13,648 bases of DNA from an uncultured Leucothrix sp. (GTDB lineage: Bacteria; Pseudomonadota; Gammaproteobacteria; Thiotrichales; Thiotrichaceae). Positions 7,887 through 13,648 of this stretch are shown piece by piece (position 1 is the stretch's first letter; each line of letters opens with the position of its first letter). The stretch lies in NCBI GenBank assembly GCA_938004025.1, contig CALKXC010000300.1:1-13648 (forward strand). The letters run 5' to 3'. The translations under genes were made by a program, and so were the position numbers. A model generated the notes under the pieces. That model had not been told where the DNA came from. It did no database searches and saw only the letters and a list, made by a program, of their open reading frames with translations.

Positions 7887-9088
7887 TGCAACTGCTCATC
7901 ATTAAACTCACATCACCGGACGCCACTCCTTTATTTGCAGGGCTTACCAGCAAAAAAGCAGAGTCCAGTTTTGTCCCTTGCGAATGGGAAGATATACGAA
8001 AATACCAGCGTGGTAGTAAAGTCGTTCTGTTAATTCCTGACAGCGAAGTTTCCCTCGCTGAAACGAAAATCCCGAGCAAAAACAAAAAACAAATGCTCCA
8101 AGCGATTCCTTTTGCACTTGAAGATACTCTCGCAGAAGACATTGATGATTTACATTTCAGCGCGTACAGAGAAAATGATGATGCCAATGTCAAAGTCGCC
8201 GTCATCAATCGTGACCGTCTAAGCTTTTGGATTGACCTGTTAAAAGAAAAAGACATCACTGTTCATTACATACTCCCCTCTCTGTTTGGCCTGACCATTG
8301 CTGAGACCGGCTGGTCAGTTGATATCGGCGAAGAAGAAGCCCAAGTAAGACAAGGTCCACATAATGGATTTGCCAGCAGCCTCGATGTTTTAGACTTTTT
8401 ATTGCCCCAGGCGATTGAAGAGCACGAGCCAGAAGCACTTTATGTTAGTGGTGACAGCCTGCGAGTCACACGTATTTTGCAGAACCAGGACATCGACATT
8501 CGTGCGGGTACTTCCTCATTTTTAGTGAATAGCGATAGTTTAGAACCCGCTTTAGAGTTGAATCTGCTGAACAACTTTAGCCGTGGCGAAAGCGCACTTA
8601 AAAACATCAACTGGTCTCCCTGGAAGCCAGTCGCTGTCATTGGCAGTTTACTGCTGGCGACTTGGGTAGGAATGTTTATGTGGCAGAACAATCAAGCACG
8701 TGCACAGCTAGAAAAGATTGAATCTCAAATTACTTCAGTTTACCGGTCAGCAATTCCAGGGGGAAAACAGACGGATGCTGACGCTCAGCTCTCGTCAATG
8801 ACGAGCACATTATCGCAGTTGCAAGGTAATCTAAATGCGGCAAGCGTTTCCCCATTACCCACAATTGCCAGACTTGCGCCACTGCTTAAACAATTCAACA
8901 AAATGTCTATTAAAGAGCTAGGTTTCAAAAGAAACAAGCTACAGGTCAAAGTAGAAACACCAAACTTGAGCATGCTAGATCAATTTAAACAGGCAGCAGC
9001 CACTAGCCAGCTTGAGGTAACGATTGGCTCATCTAAAACCACTGCGGATAATGTTGAGTCCACCTTAGTGGTTCAGGAGGCGATATGA
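7886..9088 (+). CDS. gspL: Type II secretion system assembly platform protein GspL
   Basis: Bitopic inner-membrane protein of the T2SS platform; its cytoplasmic actin-like domain binds the GspE ATPase and its periplasmic domain pairs with GspM. The 400 residues show the cytoplasmic domain at about 1-240, including the family stretch PFALEDTLAEDIDDLHF (75-91) and NLLNNFSRGES before the membrane. A single membrane segment lies at about 247-266 (PWKPVAVIGSLLLATWVGMF), followed by a coiled-coil-like region (270-315) and a small ferredoxin-like periplasmic domain (about 325-398). The start overlaps the gspK stop by one base (TAATG) and is preceded by purine-rich GAAGAA. Length and order match GspL homologues. 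Confidence 0.93.
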   Translation: MQLLIIKLTSPDATPLFAGLTSKKAESSFVPCEWEDIRKYQRGSKVVLLIPDSEVSLAETKIPSKNKKQMLQAIPFALEDTLAEDIDDLHFSAYRENDDANVKVAVINRDRLSFWIDLLKEKDITVHYILPSLFGLTIAETGWSVDIGEEEAQVRQGPHNGFASSLDVLDFLLPQAIEEHEPEALYVSGDSLRVTRILQNQDIDIRAGTSSFLVNSDSLEPALELNLLNNFSRGESALKNINWSPWKPVAVIGSLLLATWVGMFMWQNNQARAQLEKIESQITSVYRSAIPGGKQTDADAQLSSMTSTLSQLQGNLNAASVSPLPTIARLAPLLKQFNKMSIKELGFKRNKLQVKVETPNLSMLDQFKQAAATSQLEVTIGSSKTTADNVESTLVVQEAI

Positions 9089-9567
9089 AACAGTGGTTTA
9101 TGATGCTGAGCTCGCGCGAGAAAACAATTGTTAGTATCGCTGCCGTCCTTATTCCTCTACTGCTCATCTGGCTTCTGATACTGCAACCCATGCTAAATGA
9201 AAGAGCCGCGTTGAGTGACCAGATAAAAGACCGTACCGAAATTTTGGCAAAAGTACGCTTACAAAATAATCAGATAAAGATGCTGCAAACTTCGGGTAAG
9301 CGAAATACCCAAGTTAGCCGTGGTAACCACCAACAAAAAGTGGAGAGCGCCCTCAGAACTTGGCGTTTACGACCCAATCTTGGCGTAATGAGTGCTCCGA
9401 ATACTCGAACGGTCAAACTGAATCTTCGTGATGCAGAAGCCGACAACATCATGCGTTTCTTGTTTGACGTTGAAACCAAGTATGGCTTTGCAGTTAAAGA
9501 AGCGTCTTTAAAGCCGACAAAAGACATTGGTAAAGCCAATGCTTCACTAACATTGGAGGCGCAATGA
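9085..9567 (+). CDS. gspM: Type II secretion system protein GspM
   Basis: Bitopic inner-membrane partner of GspL in the T2SS assembly platform. The 160 residues have a short cytoplasmic N-terminus with the typical SSREK motif, one membrane segment at about 14-33 (IVSIAAVLIPLLLIWLLILQ), a polar coiled-coil-like segment (36-68) and a small periplasmic ferredoxin-like domain to the end (about 85-160). The sequence family is poorly conserved, so the call rests on size, topology and position between gspL and gspN. The start overlaps the gspL stop by four bases (ATGA) and has a strong AGGAGG Shine-Dalgarno site at 9075-9080. Confidence 0.9.
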   Translation: MKQWFMMLSSREKTIVSIAAVLIPLLLIWLLILQPMLNERAALSDQIKDRTEILAKVRLQNNQIKMLQTSGKRNTQVSRGNHQQKVESALRTWRLRPNLGVMSAPNTRTVKLNLRDAEADNIMRFLFDVETKYGFAVKEASLKPTKDIGKANASLTLEAQ

Positions 9568-10328
9568 GAACCTTTAAGCTTATTCTCCTAGGCTTAGTAA
9601 CCTTTGCTATTACGGCTTTATGGCTAACACCGGCAGCCTTTGTCGCACCTTATATTGAACGTGCCGCTCCTAATGTAATAATCACCAATGCATCCGGTAC
9701 GATTTGGAATGGCGAAGCAACATCTGTTCAAGCTAATAACTTTGAACTTGGTGCTGTGGACTGGAAACTGCGGCCGCTGAAAAGTTTATTATCCCTATCG
9801 TTAGTCACTGATTTAACCGTAGAAGGTAACGAGCTAAATGCCAGCGGCAACGTCGCTTATGGGCTTGATCAAAGTATTAAATTGAACACCGTTAAATTTG
9901 ATGCGGACGCGGGAATGATCAAACGCTTTCAACCGCAAGTAGGCCTTACAGGCACCTTTGAAGGACTAATTGATAACGCCGAAATACAAAAAGGAGGCTT
10001 TCCCGTTGTAAATGGCGTAATTAATTTAGTACAGGGTGGCGTAATCTTTCCAAGAGTTGAGCCGGGCAACTATCGTGCCGATGTCAAGTCAGAAGATAAC
10101 GCTTTAGTCGCGGAAATTAGCTCAGTCGATTCTCCGCTCAGCCTAGAAGGCAAAGCAAGTATCAATAATGCTTGGCAATATCAATCTGACATCATTGCTA
10201 AAGCCAGCCCAGGCTTAAACCCTATGATAATGAATCTGTTAAGGCCTGTGGCTGGTAATAATCCTGGTCCTGATGGCAGCCTTCGAATTAACCGTAAGGG
10301 GCAAATTGCTCCTTTACAGCTTTACTAG
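9564..10328 (+). CDS. gspN: Type II secretion system protein GspN
   Basis: Accessory T2SS protein anchored in the inner membrane and facing the periplasm; it is found in only some systems and is often dispensable. The 254 residues have an N-terminal membrane anchor (about 5-28) followed by a beta-rich domain with family features: NASGTIWNGEA (42-52), DWKLRPLKSLL, a GTFEGLIDNAEI segment, and a C-terminal NNPGPDGSLRINRKG. The start overlaps the gspM stop by four bases (ATGA) with GGAGG at 9555-9559 as Shine-Dalgarno site. It ends the plus-strand operon, and only 11 bases separate its stop from that of the convergent ankyrin gene, with no visible terminator. Confidence 0.9.
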   Translation: MRTFKLILLGLVTFAITALWLTPAAFVAPYIERAAPNVIITNASGTIWNGEATSVQANNFELGAVDWKLRPLKSLLSLSLVTDLTVEGNELNASGNVAYGLDQSIKLNTVKFDADAGMIKRFQPQVGLTGTFEGLIDNAEIQKGGFPVVNGVINLVQGGVIFPRVEPGNYRADVKSEDNALVAEISSVDSPLSLEGKASINNAWQYQSDIIAKASPGLNPMIMNLLRPVAGNNPGPDGSLRINRKGQIAPLQLY

Positions 10329-10339
10329 CAAAGCACTAC

Positions 10340-10882
10340 TTATCTACGATTCATATATCCCTGAACCATATTGATCATTCGAACATTGCTCATGTTGACT
10401 GCAATGTCGAATGAATCAAGACCATCACCCGTTTTAAAATGAGGTGGTGCACCTTTAGCCATCAAGTAATTCGCTACTTGAGGTCGATTAAACCTCACTG
10501 CATGATGCAGTGGAATCCAGTTATTACGGGTGCGAGCATTAATATTTGCGCCGTTATTCAGCAAAAAAATCACAACCGATAAATGTCCACGGGAAGCAGC
10601 CATGTGAAGCGCCGTTTCACTGTCGGAGTTTCTATGATTTACATTCACACGCTCTTTAACGAGGCGCTGAACTGTTCTAATATCTCCACTCAAACTAGCT
10701 GAAAAGAGTTCTTCTGGTGAAGGCTTAGCTGTAGGCTGGGCTGAATTAGTACTTAGGCTCGCCAATTGAATTCTTCCTGAATTATCGGCCGCAAGTGCGT
10801 TAATTGAAGTTAAAAACAAAAAAGCTGCTGACACAGCAGCCAACAAAACTGAGGTTTTCACGGGGGTATAGTTGTATTTCAT
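10340..10882 (-). CDS. Exported ankyrin-repeat protein
   Basis: Predicted periplasmic protein of 180 residues made largely of ankyrin repeats, which usually mediate protein-protein contacts. Residues 1-31 form a signal peptide (MKYNY, hydrophobic SVLLAAVSAAFLFL, cleavage after ALA). A Ser/Pro/Thr-rich linker reaches about residue 54. Four repeats follow: 55-83 (degenerate), 86-116 (canonical TALHMAASRGHLSVV and LLNNGANINA), 117-149 (PLHHAV, GA) and a degenerate capping repeat at 150-176. The start at 10882 is chosen over one 39 bases upstream because it has a good AGGAGA site and directly begins the signal peptide. It is convergent with gspN. Some exported ankyrin proteins of Pseudomonas-like bacteria support catalase activity, but no partner is visible here, so function remains unknown. 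Confidence 0.88.
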   Translation of the reverse strand: MKYNYTPVKTSVLLAAVSAAFLFLTSINALAADNSGRIQLASLSTNSAQPTAKPSPEELFSASLSGDIRTVQRLVKERVNVNHRNSDSETALHMAASRGHLSVVIFLLNNGANINARTRNNWIPLHHAVRFNRPQVANYLMAKGAPPHFKTGDGLDSFDIAVNMSNVRMINMVQGYMNRR

Positions 10883-10890
10883 CGTATCAT

Positions 10891-10896
10891 CTCCTG
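10891..10896 (-). promoter_or_regulatory. Shine-Dalgarno site for the ankyrin gene
   Basis: On the minus strand, an AGGAG core lies 8 bases before the ATG at 10882. This decides between that start and the upstream ATG at 10921, which would add 13 residues ahead of the signal peptide. Confidence 0.75.
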
Positions 10897-10932
10897 AACC
10901 GATGCATGAGAACGACGACAATGGAAATCATC

Positions 10933-10958
10933 GTTCAATGGTAAACTTGCCATTGAGC
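10933..10958. repeat. Hairpin in the leader of the ankyrin gene
   Basis: Arms GTTCAATGG and CCATTGAGC pair over 9 bp (one G-T wobble) around an 8-base loop. It lies about 50-75 bases upstream of the ankyrin start, between the possible -10 at 10970-10965 and the start codon, so it would fall in the 5' untranslated region and could affect mRNA stability or be an operator. No T-run follows on either strand. Confidence 0.45.
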
Positions 10959-11181
10959 AGTTACCTTATAGTAGTATTTAAAAACTTGAGTTTCCTAATT
11001 CAGATTTATTTTGACTGACACTTATACAAAACTGAACGAAAAACAAGGCATTCATGTTTGATGGGGGTAGCAATTTGCCTCAAACATTGGCCTATTAAAT
11101 ACAACCGCTTATCAAATGTCTAGCAATTAGGTATAACTAATGTTTATTTAATACACTTAACGGCAGCTGAACGTAATAAAC

Positions 11182-11195
11182 TCTATAACTATAGA
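11182..11195. repeat. Short perfect inverted repeat, operator-like
   Basis: TCTATA and TATAGA flank a 2-base AC spacer. This could be a regulator binding site about 300 bases upstream of the ankyrin gene, but in an AT-rich stretch such symmetry can occur by chance. Confidence 0.25.
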
Positions 11196-11280
11196 TTATA
11201 TCGGTTGCTATAAGTTCTCATTTTGCTTAAAAGCACCTCAAACCACTTAAAAATAGTCGCTAAATTAAGGAAATAGGCGC

Positions 11281-11754
11281 TCAAACCGAGCAATTACTCT
11301 TTACAGCATTACATAATAATTCTAGTTTTTTAGCTGAAAGTTCTATTTCTAGTCCTCTTTTCCCCGCACTCACAAAAATAGTGTCAAACTCAAAAGCCGA
11401 TTCATCAATGATCGTTGGCAATCGTTTCTTTTGCCCCAGCGGACTGATCCCACCTAAAATATAGCCCGTTGTGTTTTGTGCGATTCGAGCGTCTGCCATT
11501 GCCGCTTTTTTTGCACCTAGTGAAGAAGCAGCCGCTTTTAAATTTAGCTGACCAGAAACAGGTACGACTGCTACGGCCAAGTTTTTACTTTCTCCATTCA
11601 GTGCGATTAACAAGGTTTTAAACACACGACTAGTCTCAGCGCCCATCGCTTCAGCAGCTTCTTCACCGTAGGCTTGAACAGCAGGATCATGCTCGTACTG
11701 ATGAATTTTAAATTCAATTTTCTCACGTTCAGCATGCTTAATCGCAGGGGTCAT
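11281..11754 (-). CDS. ybaK: Cys-tRNA(Pro)/Cys-tRNA(Cys) deacylase YbaK
   Basis: Freestanding trans-editing enzyme that hydrolyses Cys-tRNA(Pro) mischarged by prolyl-tRNA synthetase, in the cytoplasm. The 157 residues are the usual length (E. coli 159). Family features are intact: MTPAIKHAE start, YEHDP (20-24), the conserved lysine K46 in [19 protein letters not shown] (61-73), [10 protein letters not shown], the [17 protein letters not shown] block (101-117) and [11 protein letters not shown]. The C-terminus carries two cysteines and is the least conserved part. The start has a good AGGAGAG site on the minus strand at about 11764-11758. It is divergent from polB with only 39 bases between the start codons. 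INS/ProXp-ala relatives are unlikely given the close match to the YbaK pattern. Confidence 0.96.
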   Translation of the reverse strand: MTPAIKHAEREKIEFKIHQYEHDPAVQAYGEEAAEAMGAETSRVFKTLLIALNGESKNLAVAVVPVSGQLNLKAAASSLGAKKAAMADARIAQNTTGYILGGISPLGQKKRLPTIIDESAFEFDTIFVSAGKRGLEIELSAKKLELLCNAVKSNCSV

Positions 11755-11793
11755 ACACTCTCCTAATTACCTAATTCCTGATAAACTGACAAC

Positions 11794-13648
11794 ATGATAA
11801 CGCAACTTGACGGTTTTCTCCTGACCCGACAATGGCGAGATACCGTCAGTGGTATTGAGCTCAGCTTCTGGATTAGCACGGCTGATGGTCCGGTTCGAAT
11901 AGTCGTGGAGAATGAACAGGCCATTTGCTTCACCAAACATAGTACCGAATTAGCTTTATCGAAAAATGTGACGCGTAAATCGTTGCCTCTTAAAAATCTT
12001 GATGGTGAAGCGGTAGACGCACTCTACTTCAAGCAACAACGTGACCTTACCTCCCTGCGTGAGCAACTAGCCTATGACAAATCACAGCTTTATGAATCAG
12101 AAGTTAAACCAACAGAACGTTATCTCATGGAGCGCTTCATTACTGCATCGATGACAGTTAGAGGCGAGCTTATTGAATATAGTAATTATAAAGAGATTCG
12201 TAAACCGCAACTAAAGCAAGCCAAGTATCAACCCAAACTCAAATGGATTTCGATTGATATTGAAACCCATGACCTTCGAGGAAAATTGTACTCAATTGCC
12301 GTCAGCACAGTTGATTCCCATCAGATTTTTATTGTGCAAGACCCGTCACATTCTCCTATTCAGCCACCCATTCCAACATTGAATCTCAATTGGTGCGCGG
12401 ATGAAACTGAAACGCTAGTCTCATGTTTTAAGTGGATCAAGCAATATGACCCTGACATTATTCTGGGCTGGAATGTCATTGGTTTCGATTTAGCGTTTCT
12501 AAAGTGGAAGTGCCAGGAACTGAGGACCCCATTTGCAATAGGTCGTGGTGATGAAACCGCGACGGTTCTTGAAGCGCAAACATCTGCTCAAGTAGCGGTT
12601 GCCAGAATTCCTGGAAGAATCGTCTTGGATGGCATATCTTCTCTCAAAGGAGCGTTTTGGAATTTTGACCATTATGCTTTGGGTAACGTCGCTCAGCAAA
12701 TGCTAGGCCAAGATAAATTAATTACCGCTGAGTCAAGCAATAAAGTCGAAGAAATACGCCGTCAATACAGAGAAGAGCCAGAAGCATTAGCCGCTTACAA
12801 TCTTCAGGATTGCCAGCTAGTAGCGAAGATATTTGAAAAGGCAGATTTAATTAATTTCTCACTTGAGCGTGCTCGCATGACGGGGTTAGCCGTTGATCGA
12901 CAGGGCGGTTCAACGGCAGCATTTGATAATTTATACCTCCCCCAACTGCATCGCCAAGGCTATGTCGCTCCAGACATTGGCAGCATGATGAACTTGGCTA
13001 GCAGCCCCGGCGGCTATGTGATGGACTCAACGCCAGGCCTGTATACCAATGTATTGGTATTAGATTTTAAAAGCCTATACCCCAGCATCATTAGAACATT
13101 TAAGATTGACCCATTAGGCTTAGCCATAGGGCTGAGTGATGAAACTGCAAATACTATTCCTGGGTTCTTAGATGCCTGTTTTTCAAGAGACAAACACATC
13201 TTACCGGGCTTAGTGACTCAACTCTGGACGAAAAGAGACGCTGCAAAAAAAGCAAAAGATGCTCCCCTGTCCCATGCCATCAAAAATATCATGAATTCTT
13301 TTTATGGTGTCTTAGGCTCTTCTGGCTGTCGTTTTTTCAACCCACAGCTCGCCAGTAGCATTACTAAGCGCGGCCATGAAATTATCCAAGAAACAGCGGA
13401 CTTTATAGAACAAAAAGGGTTCTCGGTAATCTATGGTGATACCGATTCAGTGTTCGTGCACCTCAACGGTGAAGTAAGCGAAGCAGAAGCCAACGAAACC
13501 GGTGAATGCTTAGCCGTAGAGCTCAATAATTACTGGCAAAAAGTACTACTGCAGCGGTTCGAACTTGAGTCATGTCTCGACATAGAATTTGAAACGAACT
13601 ACCTCAAATTTCTAATGCCGACCATAAGAGGCAGTGAAGCGGGCAGTA
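11794..13648 (+). CDS. polB: DNA polymerase II (3' end outside window)
   Basis: Family B DNA polymerase with 3'-5' proofreading, used in replication restart and synthesis across damage. About 618 codons are visible of an expected 780 or so. The N-terminus (GFLLTRQWRDT) aligns with E. coli Pol II, and an in-frame stop lies just upstream, so the ATG at 11794 is secure. Exonuclease motifs: Exo I DIETHD with D155 and E157, Exo II GWNVIGFDLAFL, Exo III YNLQDC. Polymerase motifs: A at D424 in LDFKSLYPSIIRTF, B at K497 to Y504 in KNIMNSFYGVLG, and C YGDTDSVF with D549 and D551. The window ends just after MPTIRGSEAGS, so part of the thumb is missing. All visible catalytic residues are present. The start has no good Shine-Dalgarno sequence. 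E. coli polB is under LexA control, but I see no LexA-type box here. Confidence 0.96.
   Translation, partial: MITQLDGFLLTRQWRDTVSGIELSFWISTADGPVRIVVENEQAICFTKHSTELALSKNVTRKSLPLKNLDGEAVDALYFKQQRDLTSLREQLAYDKSQLYESEVKPTERYLMERFITASMTVRGELIEYSNYKEIRKPQLKQAKYQPKLKWISIDIETHDLRGKLYSIAVSTVDSHQIFIVQDPSHSPIQPPIPTLNLNWCADETETLVSCFKWIKQYDPDIILGWNVIGFDLAFLKWKCQELRTPFAIGRGDETATVLEAQTSAQVAVARIPGRIVLDGISSLKGAFWNFDHYALGNVAQQMLGQDKLITAESSNKVEEIRRQYREEPEALAAYNLQDCQLVAKIFEKADLINFSLERARMTGLAVDRQGGSTAAFDNLYLPQLHRQGYVAPDIGSMMNLASSPGGYVMDSTPGLYTNVLVLDFKSLYPSIIRTFKIDPLGLAIGLSDETANTIPGFLDACFSRDKHILPGLVTQLWTKRDAAKKAKDAPLSHAIKNIMNSFYGVLGSSGCRFFNPQLASSITKRGHEIIQETADFIEQKGFSVIYGDTDSVFVHLNGEVSEAEANETGECLAVELNNYWQKVLLQRFELESCLDIEFETNYLKFLMPTIRGSEAGS

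Larger units (their letters stand above)
10883..11280. other. AT-rich non-coding gap between ybaK and the ankyrin gene
   Basis: About 400 bases with no credible gene on either strand; only mini-ORFs of a dozen codons occur. Because ybaK and the ankyrin gene point the same way, this is the upstream region of the ankyrin gene. A minus-strand TATAAG (10970-10965) preceded by CTAC is a possible -10, but I see no good -35, so the promoter call is weak. Two inverted repeats (10933-10958 and 11182-11195) are listed separately. No clear intrinsic terminator follows ybaK. An undetected small RNA cannot be excluded. Confidence 0.6.

Noticed and set aside
7394..9539. Several minus-strand ORFs of 60-130 codons within gspK-gspM
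   Set aside because: All are antisense to coupled gsp genes and rich in Ser/Leu as expected for shadow frames; none shows a domain.
10883..10921. Longer N-terminus for the ankyrin protein starting at 10921
   Set aside because: The ATG at 10882 has an AGGAG site and begins a proper signal peptide; the extension contains that ribosome site as coding sequence.
11053..11097. Fourteen-codon plus-strand ORF in the ybaK-ankyrin gap
   Set aside because: No ribosome site and no conservation evidence; expected by chance in AT-rich DNA.
12499..13199. Minus-strand ORFs inside polB
   Set aside because: polB is continuous here, with exonuclease and polymerase motifs in frame; these are shadows.
1..13648. 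CRISPR array, tRNA/rRNA, insertion sequence, integrase or defence island
   Set aside because: I saw no spaced repeats, cloverleaf pattern, transposase or defence-type gene; the content is conserved chromosomal genes.

Overview
The window looks like an ordinary chromosomal segment of a gammaproteobacterium of moderate GC. The evidence is a set of recognisable housekeeping genes (yheS, orn, rsgA, slt, ybaK, polB) together with the distal genes of a type II secretion system. I cannot name a genus from sequence alone. I see no tRNA, rRNA, insertion sequence, integrase, phage gene or CRISPR array, and no clear sign of recent transfer.

Layout. Positions 1-2179 on the minus strand hold orn (oligoribonuclease), followed with a one-base TAATG overlap by an ABC-F ATPase of the YheS type that runs off the left edge. 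From 2225 to 10328 on the plus strand lies a long co-directional block: an M48/Ste24-like membrane protease, a small exported monohaem c-type cytochrome, the ribosome-assembly GTPase rsgA, the soluble lytic murein transglycosylase slt, and then gspK, gspL, gspM and gspN. From slt onward every junction overlaps (11, 1, 4 and 4 bases), so slt-gspKLMN reads as one translationally coupled operon. A convergent gene (10340-10882, minus) encodes an exported ankyrin-repeat protein. After about 400 AT-rich non-coding bases come ybaK (minus) and, divergently, polB (DNA polymerase II), which runs off the right edge.

How the genes work together. Orn finishes RNA decay to mononucleotides, YheS-type ABC-F proteins act on the ribosome, RsgA matures the 30S subunit and YbaK edits mischarged tRNA, so much of the window concerns RNA and translation quality. 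The slt-gspKLMN block concerns the envelope: GspK is the tip-type minor pseudopilin, GspL and GspM form the inner-membrane assembly platform and GspN is an accessory subunit. Their coupling to a peptidoglycan-cleaving enzyme, and the absence of gspC-J immediately upstream, is the most interesting arrangement here. Other points worth attention are a c-type cytochrome whose mature part has no methionine, an 11-codon ORF that exactly bridges the cytochrome and rsgA by TAATG and ATGA overlaps, an acidic insert in GspK, and several inverted repeats. I found no clearly new defence or mobile system; most of the window is conserved core genome.
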